64,000 nucleotides of DNA from Desemzia sp. RIT 804 (GTDB taxonomy: Bacteria; Bacillota; Bacilli; Lactobacillales; Carnobacteriaceae): positions 20,273 through 84,272 of the forward strand of contig NZ_JAFEMV010000008.1 of assembly GCF_016892605.1 (NCBI RefSeq), in the 5' to 3' direction. Position numbers and translations under genes: made by a program. This document shows, in pieces, positions 44,204 to 51,788 of the stretch; within the stretch, counting starts at the first letter, position 1, and every line of letters starts with the position of its first letter. The notes beneath the pieces are model-generated. The model ran no database searches, was not told the origin of the DNA, and was given only the letters and a program-made list of their open reading frames with translations.

Positions 44204-44739
44204 TTAATTCATATACACTAAACTATTGAAATTTACTAATGAACCCCAACCGTCTTTATTTGAGTATGCCTGAGTTCCTGTTGATTTCAAATATGCTGAT
44301 TTTATATTTTTAGGTATTGATAAATAGCCAATACTGACAGTACCAGATTTTGTAGAACCTGTGCTTCTTAATACTTTTGAAAAAGACTTATATGTTTTTC
44401 TGTTTATTGCACTCGGGCTTTGTACAGTCACTGTATCCCACCAAAGAGTATTAATTTGACCCGTAGCTTTAAATGCACCTATTAACTCACAACAACACCT
44501 GTAGCCCGTGGCATTGGTGCATCTTTACTTTTCTCTAATTCATTAATCAGATTATTTATTTCATCTTCACTTAGTGGTTGATCTGAATCAATGATCTGTA
44601 CTTCATTATTACCATGATAAACTGAACTATTTAAAGTCTCTGATGCTTCTACACTTATTGAACCTACAAACATATAACTAACAAATACTACACTTAATAA
44701 CACAACAAATTTCCTTACTTCTTTCAACACTTTACTCAT
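44204..44739 (-). pseudogene. Frameshifted secreted protein
   Basis: The first frame (44739-44482) starts MSKVLKEVRKFVVLLSVVFV, a signal peptide ending near SVEASE, and stops after RATGVVVS. The next frame continues without a gap as LIGAFKATGQINTLWWDTV and runs to a stop at 44204 (KSTGTQAYSNKDGWG near its end). A single missing base around 44484 would join them into about 178 residues. No known family is recognised. A small secreted peptide or bacteriocin-like role is conceivable. Confidence 0.6.
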
Positions 44740-44760
44740 AATAATTGCCTCTTCTGATTT

Positions 44761-44790
44761 TATTTATTGTAAAACTATTTACAATAAATA
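44761..44790 (-). promoter_or_regulatory. Perfect 13-bp inverted repeat upstream of the secreted-protein gene
   Basis: TATTTATTGTAAA and its exact complement are separated by four bases and lie 22-51 bases before the ATG at 44739. The position suits a repressor operator or a leader hairpin. Confidence 0.5.
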
Positions 44791-44825
44791 TAGTATCAGA
44801 AAATGCATACTCAATCTATAAAAAC

Positions 44826-44839
44826 TGTAAGCGCTAACT
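44826..44839 (-). promoter_or_regulatory. CcpA catabolite-response element candidate
   Basis: TGTAAGCGCTAACT matches the cre consensus TGWNANCGNTNWCA except at the last base. It lies about 90 bases upstream of the secreted-protein start. The rest of 44740-45060 is AT-rich with no gene. Confidence 0.5.
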
Positions 44840-45060
44840 ATTCTTTTGTTGTTCTTTTTCAAAAAAAGCTTAATCATCTTCTAACCTGTTTTTTTAAGTT
44901 TATTATTATGAGAACATCTGTGAGAACAAAAAGGTAGTTTCTTTTTAATTATGTACAAAACAGAAATAATGAGAATATTGAATTTTAAACACTTTGATAC
45001 TTTTTACTGTAATTGTTTATTTTACTTTAGAAAAAGTGAAATGAAAACGATAAACAAAAA

Positions 45061-45099
45061 GAACACTGACAGCAGGATTTAACCTGATAGTTGGTGTTC
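45061..45099 (-). terminator. Hairpin with minus-strand T-run
   Basis: GAACAC pairs with GTGTTC around an inner CAGG/CCTG stem, and the minus strand continues with TTTTTG. Confidence 0.5.
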
Positions 45100-45135
45100 T
45101 CAATTAGTGGAGTTTCTGCTAATGAATCAAACACA

Positions 45136-45172
45136 GTAAAACGCAAAATTGCTAACAAAAAACAATTTTGCG
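45136..45172 (-). terminator. Terminator of the aldo/keto reductase gene
   Basis: CGCAAAATTG (45142-45151) pairs with CAATTTTGCG (45163-45172), followed on the minus strand by TTTTACTG. Confidence 0.75.
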
Positions 45173-45186
45173 CTTATTTAAAAAGC

Positions 45187-46038
45187 TTATCTTTCTTTAT
45201 CTACGTCCGGAGCTTCAAATTCATCAAACTTCAAATTGTTCAAGTAGACCATATCTTCATCCGAGATCTCAAAATCAAAAATATCGGCATTCTCCACTAC
45301 CCGTTTAGGATGAGACGATTTGGTCAACGGAATGAAATTGTGTTGCAGGCTGAAACGCAGCAGCAGTTGAGCAATGGATTTCCCATATTTTTCTGTCATA
45401 GCTTTGACTTTTTCATCTTCAGACATTTGCTTAAGCGGAGACAAGGGCGACCATGCTTCCACTACAATATTTTCCGTTTCGCAAAAGACAACCGTTTCTT
45501 CTTGAAGTACGCCAGGATGCAGACGTATCTGGTTGACCATCGGTTTGATTCGACAATTGGCAATCAGATTTTCCAAGTGTTCCACCATAAAGTTGCTGAC
45601 TCCGATGGCTTTGACTTTTCCTGACTCATAAGCCTCCTCCATTGCACGCCAAGTTTCGACATTGTCTTCCTGCCAGTTCTCTCCACGACCTTCAACCACC
45701 GGCCAATGGATCAAATACAAATCAATGTAATCCAGCCCCAACTTTTCCAGTGAATCATCAATAGCTTTACTAGCTGCCTCATACCCATGATTTGGATTAT
45801 CCACTTTGCTGGTAATAAATAAGTTTTTGACAGAAAGATCGCCTTGTTGAATAGCTTTTCCTACCTGCTTTTCATTCCCATACATTTGCGCGGTGTCAAT
45901 CAAACGGTAACCTGCCTCAACAGCTGCTTTTATCGTGTCATCGCAAACTGTCTGATCTTTATTTCCAGAAGTTCCTAAACCAAAAATCGGCATCCTCACA
46001 CCATTGTTCAATTCAACTGTATCAAAAATACTTGTCAT
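45187..46038 (-). CDS. Aldo/keto reductase
   Basis: The 283-residue NADPH-dependent carbonyl reductase is of the AKR5-like bacterial group. The catalytic residues are visible in IDTAQMYGNE (Asp and Tyr), FITSKVDN (Lys) and YLIHWPV (His), and the cofactor site in LTKSSHPKRVVENADIFDFE. Likely roles include reduction of methylglyoxal or other reactive aldehydes. It is monocistronic. Confidence 0.92.
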   Translation of the reverse strand: MTSIFDTVELNNGVRMPIFGLGTSGNKDQTVCDDTIKAAVEAGYRLIDTAQMYGNEKQVGKAIQQGDLSVKNLFITSKVDNPNHGYEAASKAIDDSLEKLGLDYIDLYLIHWPVVEGRGENWQEDNVETWRAMEEAYESGKVKAIGVSNFMVEHLENLIANCRIKPMVNQIRLHPGVLQEETVVFCETENIVVEAWSPLSPLKQMSEDEKVKAMTEKYGKSIAQLLLRFSLQHNFIPLTKSSHPKRVVENADIFDFEISDEDMVYLNNLKFDEFEAPDVDKER

Positions 46039-46170
46039 CCTTTTTATCCTTCCTTTCTGTTATCTATTCAAACAAGATCGAATTTCTTATTCGCTTCTCA
46101 TTGTATCCTTTTAAGACAGACCTCTTCAAATAATAGACTTGACAGTAAAAGCAGGTACTTAATAGTTTAT

Positions 46171-46212
46171 AAAAAAATAACCGTCTATGCTCTAATCAGC
46201 AACGGTTATTTC
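46171..46212 (-). terminator. Terminator of the degV-glycosylase-kinase operon
   Basis: AAATAACCGT pairs with ACGGTTATTT around a 16-base loop, with a minus-strand run of seven Ts. Confidence 0.8.
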
Positions 46213-46251
46213 TCAATTATTAAAACACTGTCTCAACAATTACCCTAACTT

Positions 46252-46836
46252 CTAGTCTTTACTTTGAATAAATACTGCTATTCTATCTGCAATCTCTTCG
46301 GGCTCTAAATAAGTATTGTTTATTCTTAAATAATTCACGTGTTGGATTTTTTCCTCTACCTCATTTGGCAAAGAATTCAATCGATGCTTTTCGTGAGTCG
46401 TCAGCAACTCATTTCGGGAAAAATCGAGGTTCCTTTTAGAAGGTTTGGCCTTCAAGCGGCTTTCTCCAACATTTCTTTCTAAACGAGTCTCCAAATCTGC
46501 TTCGAGTTCAATGAGAAACACTCTGCCTTTTCCGGCTGCAAATATCGCACTGATTTCCTTTAAAAACTCAATATCTTCATCTAAATCAAACGCTGCTACT
46601 ACCGTAAAAATGATGCTGTCTGTGACATTCGTTTCATTCCTTACAAAAGCTCTAAACAGCTCTTTTCTAGTTTGATCGGAGAGACGAAACGTTTCGTTGC
46701 CATAACCTAGAAAATTAGCAAAAAGATCGATCGTTTCGTGATTGTGAAGCAGCTTTGCATCAATCTTTTTTTCTAACTCTCTTCCAATAGTCATTTTCCC
46801 CACAGCTTGCGGCCCCATGATGACAATCAAATCCAT
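46252..46836 (-). CDS. P-loop kinase-like protein
   Basis: This 194-residue P-loop protein has a GPQAVGKMT P-loop at residues 8-16 and a LID-like arginine stretch (ETRLERNVGESRLKAKPSKR). This resembles small-molecule or shikimate/cytidylate-kinase-like enzymes. The substrate is unknown. It starts five bases after the HhH glycosylase gene behind AAGGAGCTGATT. Confidence 0.7.
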   Translation of the reverse strand: MDLIVIMGPQAVGKMTIGRELEKKIDAKLLHNHETIDLFANFLGYGNETFRLSDQTRKELFRAFVRNETNVTDSIIFTVVAAFDLDEDIEFLKEISAIFAAGKGRVFLIELEADLETRLERNVGESRLKAKPSKRNLDFSRNELLTTHEKHRLNSLPNEVEEKIQHVNYLRINNTYLEPEEIADRIAVFIQSKD

Positions 46837-46841
46837 TTGAA

Positions 46842-47510
46842 TCAGCTCCTTAAAGACAAATCTGGTTCAACTAAGAAGTACTCTTCCCAATGCGAATGTA
46901 TACTCTGTTGTTTCCCTCTTAAATAAACTTTTCCATACTCATCGATCAATCCATGAAACTTTTGCCATTCTTTCAAAGTAAACGTGCCAGTACGTTCTAC
47001 ATACTTCTTCAAAGTCAGGTAATCGGTACTGTATTCACTGCCTAAGTGACGAAACAATTTGAGCGCGTAAGTATCTGCTACAAACACCGGTTGTTCAAAT
47101 GCGTACAGCAGCAATACATCGGCTGTCTCATTTCCAATACCGTTGAATTTAAGCAGCCGATCACGCAGACTTTCCGCATACTTACGCTTGATTTTCTCTA
47201 AATCAAATTCATACTCTTTCAGCCAGCCAAAGTAATCCAGGATCAACTGCGTCTTTCGTTTGTGAAACCCACTTGAATAAATGAGTGTCTTTAATTCCTC
47301 GGTCGATAGATCAGCAATTACTTCAGGATTAAATGCTGTCGCTGCACCAAGCAGAGTTAGCGATAGTGTCGTATTGTGCCAAGTGGTATTTTGCACCAAG
47401 ATAGCTCCCAGCATCATCTCAAATACAGTATCAGCCGGCCATTCTGTTCCAGCGTCAACATACTTGTCCAATAGTTTATACACTTGATTCAACCCTATCT
47501 CTTTCTTCAT
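46842..47510 (-). CDS. HhH-GPD family protein, endonuclease III-like without Fe-S cluster
   Basis: The 222-residue DNA-glycosylase fold has the helix-hairpin-helix LLKFNGIGNETADVLLLYAF and the conserved aspartate in VADTYALKLFRHL. The lysine of bifunctional endonuclease III (GVGRKTA) is replaced by glutamate (GIGNETA), and the four iron-sulfur cysteines are absent. It may be a monofunctional glycosylase or have lost activity. ATG 47510 (MKKEIGLN) is preferred over a 31-codon longer frame because AAGGAG precedes it and the extra residues have no homology. Confidence 0.8.
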   Translation of the reverse strand: MKKEIGLNQVYKLLDKYVDAGTEWPADTVFEMMLGAILVQNTTWHNTTLSLTLLGAATAFNPEVIADLSTEELKTLIYSSGFHKRKTQLILDYFGWLKEYEFDLEKIKRKYAESLRDRLLKFNGIGNETADVLLLYAFEQPVFVADTYALKLFRHLGSEYSTDYLTLKKYVERTGTFTLKEWQKFHGLIDEYGKVYLRGKQQSIHSHWEEYFLVEPDLSLRS

Positions 47511-47527
47511 ACGAATAACTTTTCTCC

Positions 47528-48382
47528 TTACTGCTCTAAGCCTGCAATACCAAATGCACCTGGACCGCCATGTGTCGAAATCACCGATCCTGCTTCGATC
47601 CATGTAACCTTTTTAAAGCCTTTTTCCATAGCTGCTGCTTCCATCTGTGTTTTGATACTTTCAGCTAATCCGATAGAAAAGACAAAATAAATTTGCTTTC
47701 TATCAATGGGATATTTATCCAAATAGTCCTGCATCAATTCCAATGACACACGGTTCATTTTTCCACGGTATTTCTTCGTCGAAACCAATTTACCATCAAC
47801 CAATTCGATCATGGGCTTGATTTTTAATAAAGACGCTCCAATGTAAGCTGCATTCGATACTCTTCCACCAGCTTTTAAGAATTCGAGACTCCCCGGCACA
47901 AAGACCATTCTCGATTTAGGGACACTAGCTTTAACTTTCGTTACCAGTTCTTCTAAAGTAATTTCCGGATTCTCTTCCAGCAATTCTGCTGCATATAATA
48001 CGACCACGGATAACCCTGCAGAAACATTCAAAGCATCGATCAAATGAATATTATTAAAATCTTCCACAGCAATTTCAGCGTTATGGAATGAAGAAGAAGC
48101 TTTTGATGTATAACCGATATGCACGATCGCACAATCAGGATAGTCTTGTTGGATTTTAGCGAAGAACTCCTCGTATTCATTTGGGTTAGTAGATGTCGTA
48201 GACGGGATCAATTTAGTGCGATCATGATACTCATAAATCTCCGTAACAGGCAATGAGCCATCATCTTTATAATCGTTCCCATCCATCACGACATGCATCG
48301 GCACAATTTTGATATCATACTTTTCAGCTAAATCCTTTGGTACATCCGCACCACTCTCTGTTGTAAACACAATCTTTTTCAT
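47528..48382 (-). CDS. degV: DegV family fatty-acid-binding protein
   Basis: The 284-residue protein has the DegV hallmark start FTTESGADVPKDLAEKY, the central SKASSSFHNAE and the C-terminal HGGPGAFGIAGL. DegV/FakB proteins bind fatty acids and, with the kinase FakA, feed acyl-phosphate to lipid synthesis. It begins a three-gene operon with a glycosylase and a kinase-like gene. The specific lipid is unknown. Confidence 0.92.
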   Translation of the reverse strand: MKKIVFTTESGADVPKDLAEKYDIKIVPMHVVMDGNDYKDDGSLPVTEIYEYHDRTKLIPSTTSTNPNEYEEFFAKIQQDYPDCAIVHIGYTSKASSSFHNAEIAVEDFNNIHLIDALNVSAGLSVVVLYAAELLEENPEITLEELVTKVKASVPKSRMVFVPGSLEFLKAGGRVSNAAYIGASLLKIKPMIELVDGKLVSTKKYRGKMNRVSLELMQDYLDKYPIDRKQIYFVFSIGLAESIKTQMEAAAMEKGFKKVTWIEAGSVISTHGGPGAFGIAGLEQ

Positions 48383-48522
48383 CTTTTCTCCTCCTGGATT
48401 CAGTTAGTATTTTATGTATTTTTTACCGACTAGCCCTACATCCCTTACATTTTCTTCTCCAGTATAGCATTTTGCGTGATTAGAAGGAATTATTTCCAGA
48501 AGTTTCCTTGAGGCTTGGACAA

Positions 48523-48677
48523 TAGTCTTTATCTCTGTCACATACTAAGAGGGGGCTTTTAAACGCGTTCCAAAAGCCTGACCACATGCTTATAAACCAG
48601 CCTTCCCTTCTGAGAAAAAGCATCTCATAAGGGAAGGCTGGTTTATACTCAATGGTCAAAACCTCTTTTGTCCCGCT
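48523..48677. repeat. Structured 155-bp dispersed repeat, copy 2
   Basis: This copy is colinear with 20613-20767. Its inner stem ATAAACCAGCCTTCCCTT is perfectly complementary to 48619-48636 and differs from copy 1 at two positions that are both compensated. The rest of the 48383-48829 gap shows the degV promoter side and AT-rich DNA only. Confidence 0.8.
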
Positions 48678-48829
48678 CTCAAGGAAAAAAGTCTTTTGGT
48701 GAATAAATACACTCCTTCTAAATCAATGCTACGAGACTATTTTGAAGGAAGCGTTCTAGTTTCAAAAATAGCTATTGACGTTACTAACTAAAGAAAGAAA
48801 CCAGGTTCCAGTATTTGGAGTCAAATTGC

Positions 48830-49516
48830 TTAGTTTTCTAGCAAAGAATAAATTTGCAATAAATCATTCACTTCATAAGTTGCGCTTGATAAATTTAAAT
48901 TTATATCAGGGCTAAAAAGAACACTATCAATGCGAGCATTTTGTGCTCCTAAAATATCAGAGGATAGACTATCCCCGATCATCAAAAAGGTATCTCTATC
49001 GGTAATGTCCAGTGTGTCAAAGATAGTCTCAAAAAAATTCAAATCTGGTTTTTCAAAACCTATTTCTTCTGATATAAAAATCCCATCAAAATACGGCAAT
49101 AAATTTGAATGAGTCAGTCTTTTTCTTTGTGTAATACCCATCCCGTTTGTACCAGCATAAATTCTGTATTCTTTTTTCTTTAGCTGACTTAAAAGCGTTT
49201 CTGCGTTTTCGATTGTTTTACATCCATCGTTCAAAAATCCTCTGTATAATTTTTCTGCTTTTTGGCCGTCTACATTTAGGCCATACTCTTTAAAAAATAA
49301 CATAAATCGATTAGTAAAAATGTCATCCCGGTTGATTGTTCCGTTCTCTAAAGAAGTCCACAAGCTTTTATTGATTTCTTTATACTTGCTAAACGATTCA
49401 AGAGTTTCTGGAATCTCATATGCTTTAAATACGCTTTTAAGAGCTTGTTCTTCCGTATCGTTGAAATCAAGTAACGTATTATCTAAGTCAAAAATTAAAT
49501 GTGTGTATTTTTTCAT
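48830..49516 (-). CDS. HAD-family hydrolase (YjjG-type nucleotidase)
   Basis: The 228-residue phosphatase has motif I HLIFDLDNTLLDF at the start, motif II AGTNGM, lysine motif SEEIGFEKP and motif IV MIGDSLSSDILGA. Overall it resembles YjjG/YfnB pyrimidine 5'-nucleotidases, which remove mutagenic nucleotides. ATG 49516 follows GAGGTGAGGG. It is divergent from a Crp/Fnr regulator with only 76 bases between the two starts. Confidence 0.88.
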   Translation of the reverse strand: MKKYTHLIFDLDNTLLDFNDTEEQALKSVFKAYEIPETLESFSKYKEINKSLWTSLENGTINRDDIFTNRFMLFFKEYGLNVDGQKAEKLYRGFLNDGCKTIENAETLLSQLKKKEYRIYAGTNGMGITQRKRLTHSNLLPYFDGIFISEEIGFEKPDLNFFETIFDTLDITDRDTFLMIGDSLSSDILGAQNARIDSVLFSPDINLNLSSATYEVNDLLQIYSLLEN

Positions 49517-49559
49517 TTCCCTCACCTCGCTATTAATTTACTCTCAAATAAAGTATATT

Positions 49560-49579
49560 AATAGGAGATATATCCTATT
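49560..49579. promoter_or_regulatory. Operator-like inverted repeat between HAD and Crp/Fnr genes
   Basis: AATAGGA and TCCTATT form a perfect inverted repeat around six bases, just 13 bases before the TTG start of the regulator gene. This is a natural site for autorepression. It is not a classical Crp or Fnr half-site pair. Confidence 0.5.
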
Positions 49580-49592
49580 TTGAGGTGATTTT

Positions 49593-50276
49593 TTGAAAAA
49601 ATTCTCGCTAGAAGAAGTTAAAGACCTTGATTTAACAAGGGAGATTGATCAGCTGAAGAAAACATTTTTTAAAAACTCAACTGCAGTTATGGATCATGCA
49701 GTGCTCTTTGAATATGAACCAAAAGAAATGGTCTTAACATTAGGAACAGAACTGGATCATATTTATTTTATCCTTAAAGGACGCGCAAAAATTTATATGG
49801 TCCATGAGAATGGAAAACGTTCTTTAGTGCAGTTTATTCATGGAGCAGATATGATTGGCGAATTGTCCTTATTAGAAGTTGAGAAGCAGACAAAAGATAT
49901 CATGGCAGTGGATAAACTCACTTGTTTAGCCATCCCAATAGCTATTGCTAAAACAATTTTGTTACATGATAATCTGTTTATGAACGACCTCTCAAAGTAT
50001 TTAGCTCAAAAGTTATTGCTTCGTGTAAATCATTTTGCAAACGGTCAGAATTATGAATTGAAGTATAGATTAGCGACTTATATTCTAGAAGTCGAAGTAA
50101 ATGGGATGTATGTTGAAAAGAAAACAGAAACAGCAGAATTTTTAGGCGTTAGTTACCGCCATTTATTTCATACGTTGACCTTATTCCAACAAGAGGGGCT
50201 CTTATTAAAAAAAGGGAAACATTTTCTGATCAACAAACCCGCATTAAAGACCTTAGAGATAAAAAATTTTTTTTAA
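49593..50276 (+). CDS. Crp/Fnr family transcriptional regulator
   Basis: The 227-residue protein has an N-terminal cyclic-nucleotide-type sensor domain (LGTELDHIYFILKGRAKIYM, FIHGADMIGELSLLE) and a C-terminal winged helix with ETAEFLGVSYRHLFHTL as the recognition helix. The cysteines that would hold a Fnr iron-sulfur cluster are not present at the N-terminus. The arrangement resembles the YeiL group. It starts at TTG after TGAGGTGATT. Confidence 0.87.
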   Translation: MKKFSLEEVKDLDLTREIDQLKKTFFKNSTAVMDHAVLFEYEPKEMVLTLGTELDHIYFILKGRAKIYMVHENGKRSLVQFIHGADMIGELSLLEVEKQTKDIMAVDKLTCLAIPIAIAKTILLHDNLFMNDLSKYLAQKLLLRVNHFANGQNYELKYRLATYILEVEVNGMYVEKKTETAEFLGVSYRHLFHTLTLFQQEGLLLKKGKHFLINKPALKTLEIKNFF

Positions 50277-50282
50277 TCCACA

Positions 50283-50346
50283 AAAGACCCCAGCTTACTT
50301 ATACTTTTGCGTTGAAGCACATGCAGCAGGTAAGCTGAGGTCTTTA
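50283..50346. terminator. Bidirectional terminator between crp-type regulator and fluoride transporter
   Basis: AAAGACC-C-CAGCTTAC pairs with GTAAGCTG-A-GGTCTTT, a 15-bp stem with one mismatch and a wide loop. Confidence 0.75.
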
Positions 50347-50359
50347 GTCTTATAAAAAA

Positions 50360-51565
50360 TCAAAAGAGGTTTTTTTGGCCTCCGTAAATCGAATGGTTGC
50401 CATTAAAAACGTAAGCTGCACACACTGCTAGAAGAAAGAAAGGCAAATACTCAAATCCAAAAACTTCTGCCCCGATCAATGCCGGTGCAATAAGTGTGTT
50501 TGTTGCAGATGCAAAAACACTTGCGTAACCTAGAGCAGCAACAAACTCTATCGGTAACCCAAATAATGGAGCAAGCCAAACTCCTAAACTAGCTCCAATT
50601 GAAAAGATAGGCGTTACTTCTCCACCTTGAAAACCCGCTGCTAATGTAATTATAGTCAAGATAGACTTTAAGACCCAATCGTAGCTATAAATGCTTTCTC
50701 CGTTAAAGCTAGCGGCTATTAGATTTGTTCCCAGCCCTGAGTATCTCCCCATATGTAAGATCAATAGCAAGACACTCGTTACAATACCCGCAAAGAAAAT
50801 CCGTTTACTTAAGTCTGGTATTTTCTTTCCAATAGTCTGCTTTGCATGTCCCAACAGATAAGCAAACAACCCACCAACAATTCCAAAAAATACACCCAAT
50901 ACTACTGTTTTTACAATAGTCTGACTGTTCATACTCACAGCAACATCTAAATGGACTGAATATTTTTCTAACCCTAAAAAATGAGAGACAGAGCTGGCTA
51001 CAAGGGCTGCGATTAAAGCAGGAAATAACGCTAGGTATTCCAATTTACCAACCACTAATACCTCTAATGCAAAAAAAGTAGCTGCAAAAGGCGTCTCGAA
51101 TAATCCACCGAAACCTGCTGCCATACCTGTGATCAACATTATTTTTGAGGCATTCTTATAAGGGATTTTACGACCAATAGCATGAGAAAAGGTCCCCCCG
51201 ATCAGCACTGCTACTCCTTCTCGACCAGCACTACCGCCAAATAAATGCGTGATCCATGTACCAATAATAGTTAAGGGAATCATTCGTTTAGGAATTTCCT
51301 GCAACTCCTCATTTCCAGCTGCAAAAACTAAACTCATTCCTTTATTTGTATCCTTCCCTATTTTTTGATACACATACACAATAAATAACCCAGCCAAGGA
51401 TAAAAATGGAATCAAGTATACAATATGATTGTCCCTAAAATCACTAATAAAAAGCAGTACTTTACCAAATAAAGTATCCAATAGGCCAACTACCAGTCCA
51501 ATAAAAACGGCCATAACCGCATATACCACAATTTCTTTGTATTCTAATACATATTTTCTCATCAT
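50360..51565 (-). CDS. eriC: CLC-F type fluoride/proton antiporter
   Basis: The 401-residue CLC channel-transporter fold has about ten helices. The selectivity motif reads GGSAGREGVAVLIGG (residues 110-124). GREGV rather than the chloride-type GxGxP sequence is the mark of the CLC-F branch that expels fluoride. The C-terminal half has GFQGGEVTPIFSIGASLG. A fluoride riboswitch directly upstream supports this function. Confidence 0.92.
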   Translation of the reverse strand: MMRKYVLEYKEIVVYAVMAVFIGLVVGLLDTLFGKVLLFISDFRDNHIVYLIPFLSLAGLFIVYVYQKIGKDTNKGMSLVFAAGNEELQEIPKRMIPLTIIGTWITHLFGGSAGREGVAVLIGGTFSHAIGRKIPYKNASKIMLITGMAAGFGGLFETPFAATFFALEVLVVGKLEYLALFPALIAALVASSVSHFLGLEKYSVHLDVAVSMNSQTIVKTVVLGVFFGIVGGLFAYLLGHAKQTIGKKIPDLSKRIFFAGIVTSVLLLILHMGRYSGLGTNLIAASFNGESIYSYDWVLKSILTIITLAAGFQGGEVTPIFSIGASLGVWLAPLFGLPIEFVAALGYASVFASATNTLIAPALIGAEVFGFEYLPFFLLAVCAAYVFNGNHSIYGGQKNLF

Positions 51566-51615
51566 CTAACCCTTTCAAAACACAAATGATGCGTGTTGGT
51601 GTTTATTGTTCCTCA

Positions 51616-51666
51616 AAAAAAGCTGATAACAGACTGCGGCCTAAGCGCAGAAGTCATCAGCTTTGA
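51616..51666 (-). terminator. Riboswitch-controlled terminator
   Basis: On the minus strand AAAGCTGATGACTTCTGCG pairs with CGCAGTCTGTTATCAGCTTT, followed by Ts. Its 5' arm overlaps the conserved GCTGATGACT part of the fluoride aptamer, so ligand binding would prevent its formation. Confidence 0.85.
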
Positions 51667-51710
51667 AAAGCGGTTTAAGCAAAGTGCTTAGGGAGACATT
51701 CATTCCCCAA
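51644..51710 (-). ncRNA. Fluoride riboswitch (crcB motif)
   Basis: Read on the minus strand the segment holds the characteristic GGGGAATGAATGTCTCCC stem, AAACCGCT and GCTGATGACTTCTGC in the right order and spacing for the crcB/fluoride aptamer. It sits directly before the CLC-F gene and overlaps a terminator, giving a transcriptional ON switch in fluoride. Confidence 0.92.
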
Positions 51711-51788
51711 AAGATACTATGAGAATACCACTTATTCTTTCGTTAAACAAGTTGTAAAAATTGTAAAATACTACCTAGATCTACCTTT

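Noticed and set aside
44204..44431. Separate GTG-started gene encoding the C-terminal piece of the secreted protein
   Set aside because: The frame stays open upstream of the GTG into the preceding gene, and there is no ribosome site; a frameshift in one gene is simpler.
43434..44933. Attachment-site repeats around the integrase scar (GAGAAC-type sequences at both places)
   Set aside because: The shared words are too short and imperfect to call a direct repeat.
45091..45624. Rightward frame of 177 codons
   Set aside because: It is an antisense shadow of the aldo/keto reductase, which has clear catalytic motifs.
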